Shown: positions 5,728 to 5,952 of the stretch, one piece after another
How the letters are laid out: each line of letters opens with the position of its first letter
Numbering within the stretch: the stretch's first letter is position 1
Source: an uncultured Eubacteriales bacterium
Lineage (GTDB): Bacteria; Bacillota_A; Clostridia; Oscillospirales; Oscillospiraceae
Direction of reading: 5' to 3'
NCBI GenBank assembly: GCA_949742895.1
Contig: CATJRT010000091.1
Location: forward strand, 1 to 5,952
Length of the DNA: 5,952 nt
The notes under the pieces: generated by a model
Seen by the model: the letters and a program-made list of their open reading frames with translations, nothing else
The model's database searches: none
Told to the model about the DNA's origin: nothing
Made by a program: the position numbers and the translations under genes

Positions 5728-5952
5728 CTGTTGGTGCTGCGCTTGTGGGCGTGGCGGGACGTGCCGTCCTTGTCCATGCCCACGAACACGGCGTTGTGGT
5801 ACTTCTGATCTTCATAGACCAGCCCCAGCCGGACGAAGGTGGTGAGTACCTCCCGATCCAGATGGCGGTGCTTCAGCCGGTAAGCGAATACCCGCCTGTT
5901 GGTGTCGTTGGCGGGCGGCAACTCGAAGGGCTTTTTCACTTTTCCCCGGGGC
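5697..5952 (-). pseudogene. Truncated DUF3991 (toprim-associated) gene fragment; 5' part beyond window edge
   Basis: The frame is open from the right edge and matches the DUF3991 domain found N-terminal to a toprim domain in proteins of conjugative elements and plasmids of Firmicutes. Recognisable blocks are FELPPAN, RRVFAYRLKHRHLDREV, FVRLGLVYED, HNAVFVGMDKDG and RHAHKRSTNSQG. In intact proteins the sequence goes on for a few hundred residues into the toprim domain. Here it stops 8 residues after NSQG (stop at 5697-5699), so it is broken. The GTG at 5939 is probably internal, because conserved-looking sequence continues upstream. The intact family probably acts in DNA processing during element transfer or replication; this copy is unlikely to function. 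Confidence 0.8.

Noticed and set aside
5453..5845. 130-codon open frame on the plus strand in the mobile-element debris
   Set aside because: Its Cys/Arg/Pro-rich translation looks like noise and runs opposite to the better supported DUF3991 fragment, the terminator and the recombinase-like fragment.

Overview
The window looks like chromosomal DNA of an anaerobic gut-type Firmicute, probably a Clostridia/Oscillospiraceae relative. This is inferred from moderately GC-rich coding sequence, strong GGAGG ribosome binding sites, an ArgF-like carbamoyltransferase, a YfcC-family carrier, and a DUF3991-type fragment of the kind carried by conjugative elements of that group. The species cannot be named from the sequence alone.

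Layout. Positions 1-3382 hold three minus-strand genes in one direction: an ornithine-carbamoyltransferase-like enzyme (2444-3382), a YfcC/DcuC-superfamily membrane carrier (855-2384), and a dimethylarginine dimethylaminohydrolase (DDAH)-family enzyme (744 down to the window edge, lacking about its last dozen residues). The gaps are 59 and 110 bp with no clear terminator, so they are probably one operon. A 253-bp divergent region (3383-3635) carries two opposed sigma-70-type promoters around a cluster of TGTAC repeats. A 543-residue PucR/CdaR-type regulator (3636-5267) is read the other way. From 5268 to the right edge there is no intact gene: an unassigned stretch, a decayed piece resembling a serine recombinase, a minus-strand terminator, and an out-of-frame junction between the start of a DUF3991 (toprim-associated) gene and the tail of another gene. 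This right end is mobile-element debris.

How the genes may work together. The order recalls the arginine deiminase pathway with the deiminase replaced by a DDAH-type hydrolase: the carrier imports a guanidino compound, the hydrolase makes a ureido compound, the carbamoyltransferase phosphorolyses it to an amine and carbamoyl phosphate (for ATP via a carbamate kinase not in the window), and the regulator senses the substrate. The most interesting point is that both enzymes keep their catalytic motifs but have lost the aspartate that binds the alpha-amino group of the amino acid substrate (Asp to Ser66 in the hydrolase; Asp to Met230 in the Asp-x-x-x-Ser-Met-Gly motif of the carbamoyltransferase). 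Two linked enzymes with the same kind of change suggest a pathway for an arginine-like or citrulline-like compound without a free alpha-amino group, not ordinary methylarginine or arginine catabolism. The substrate is unknown.
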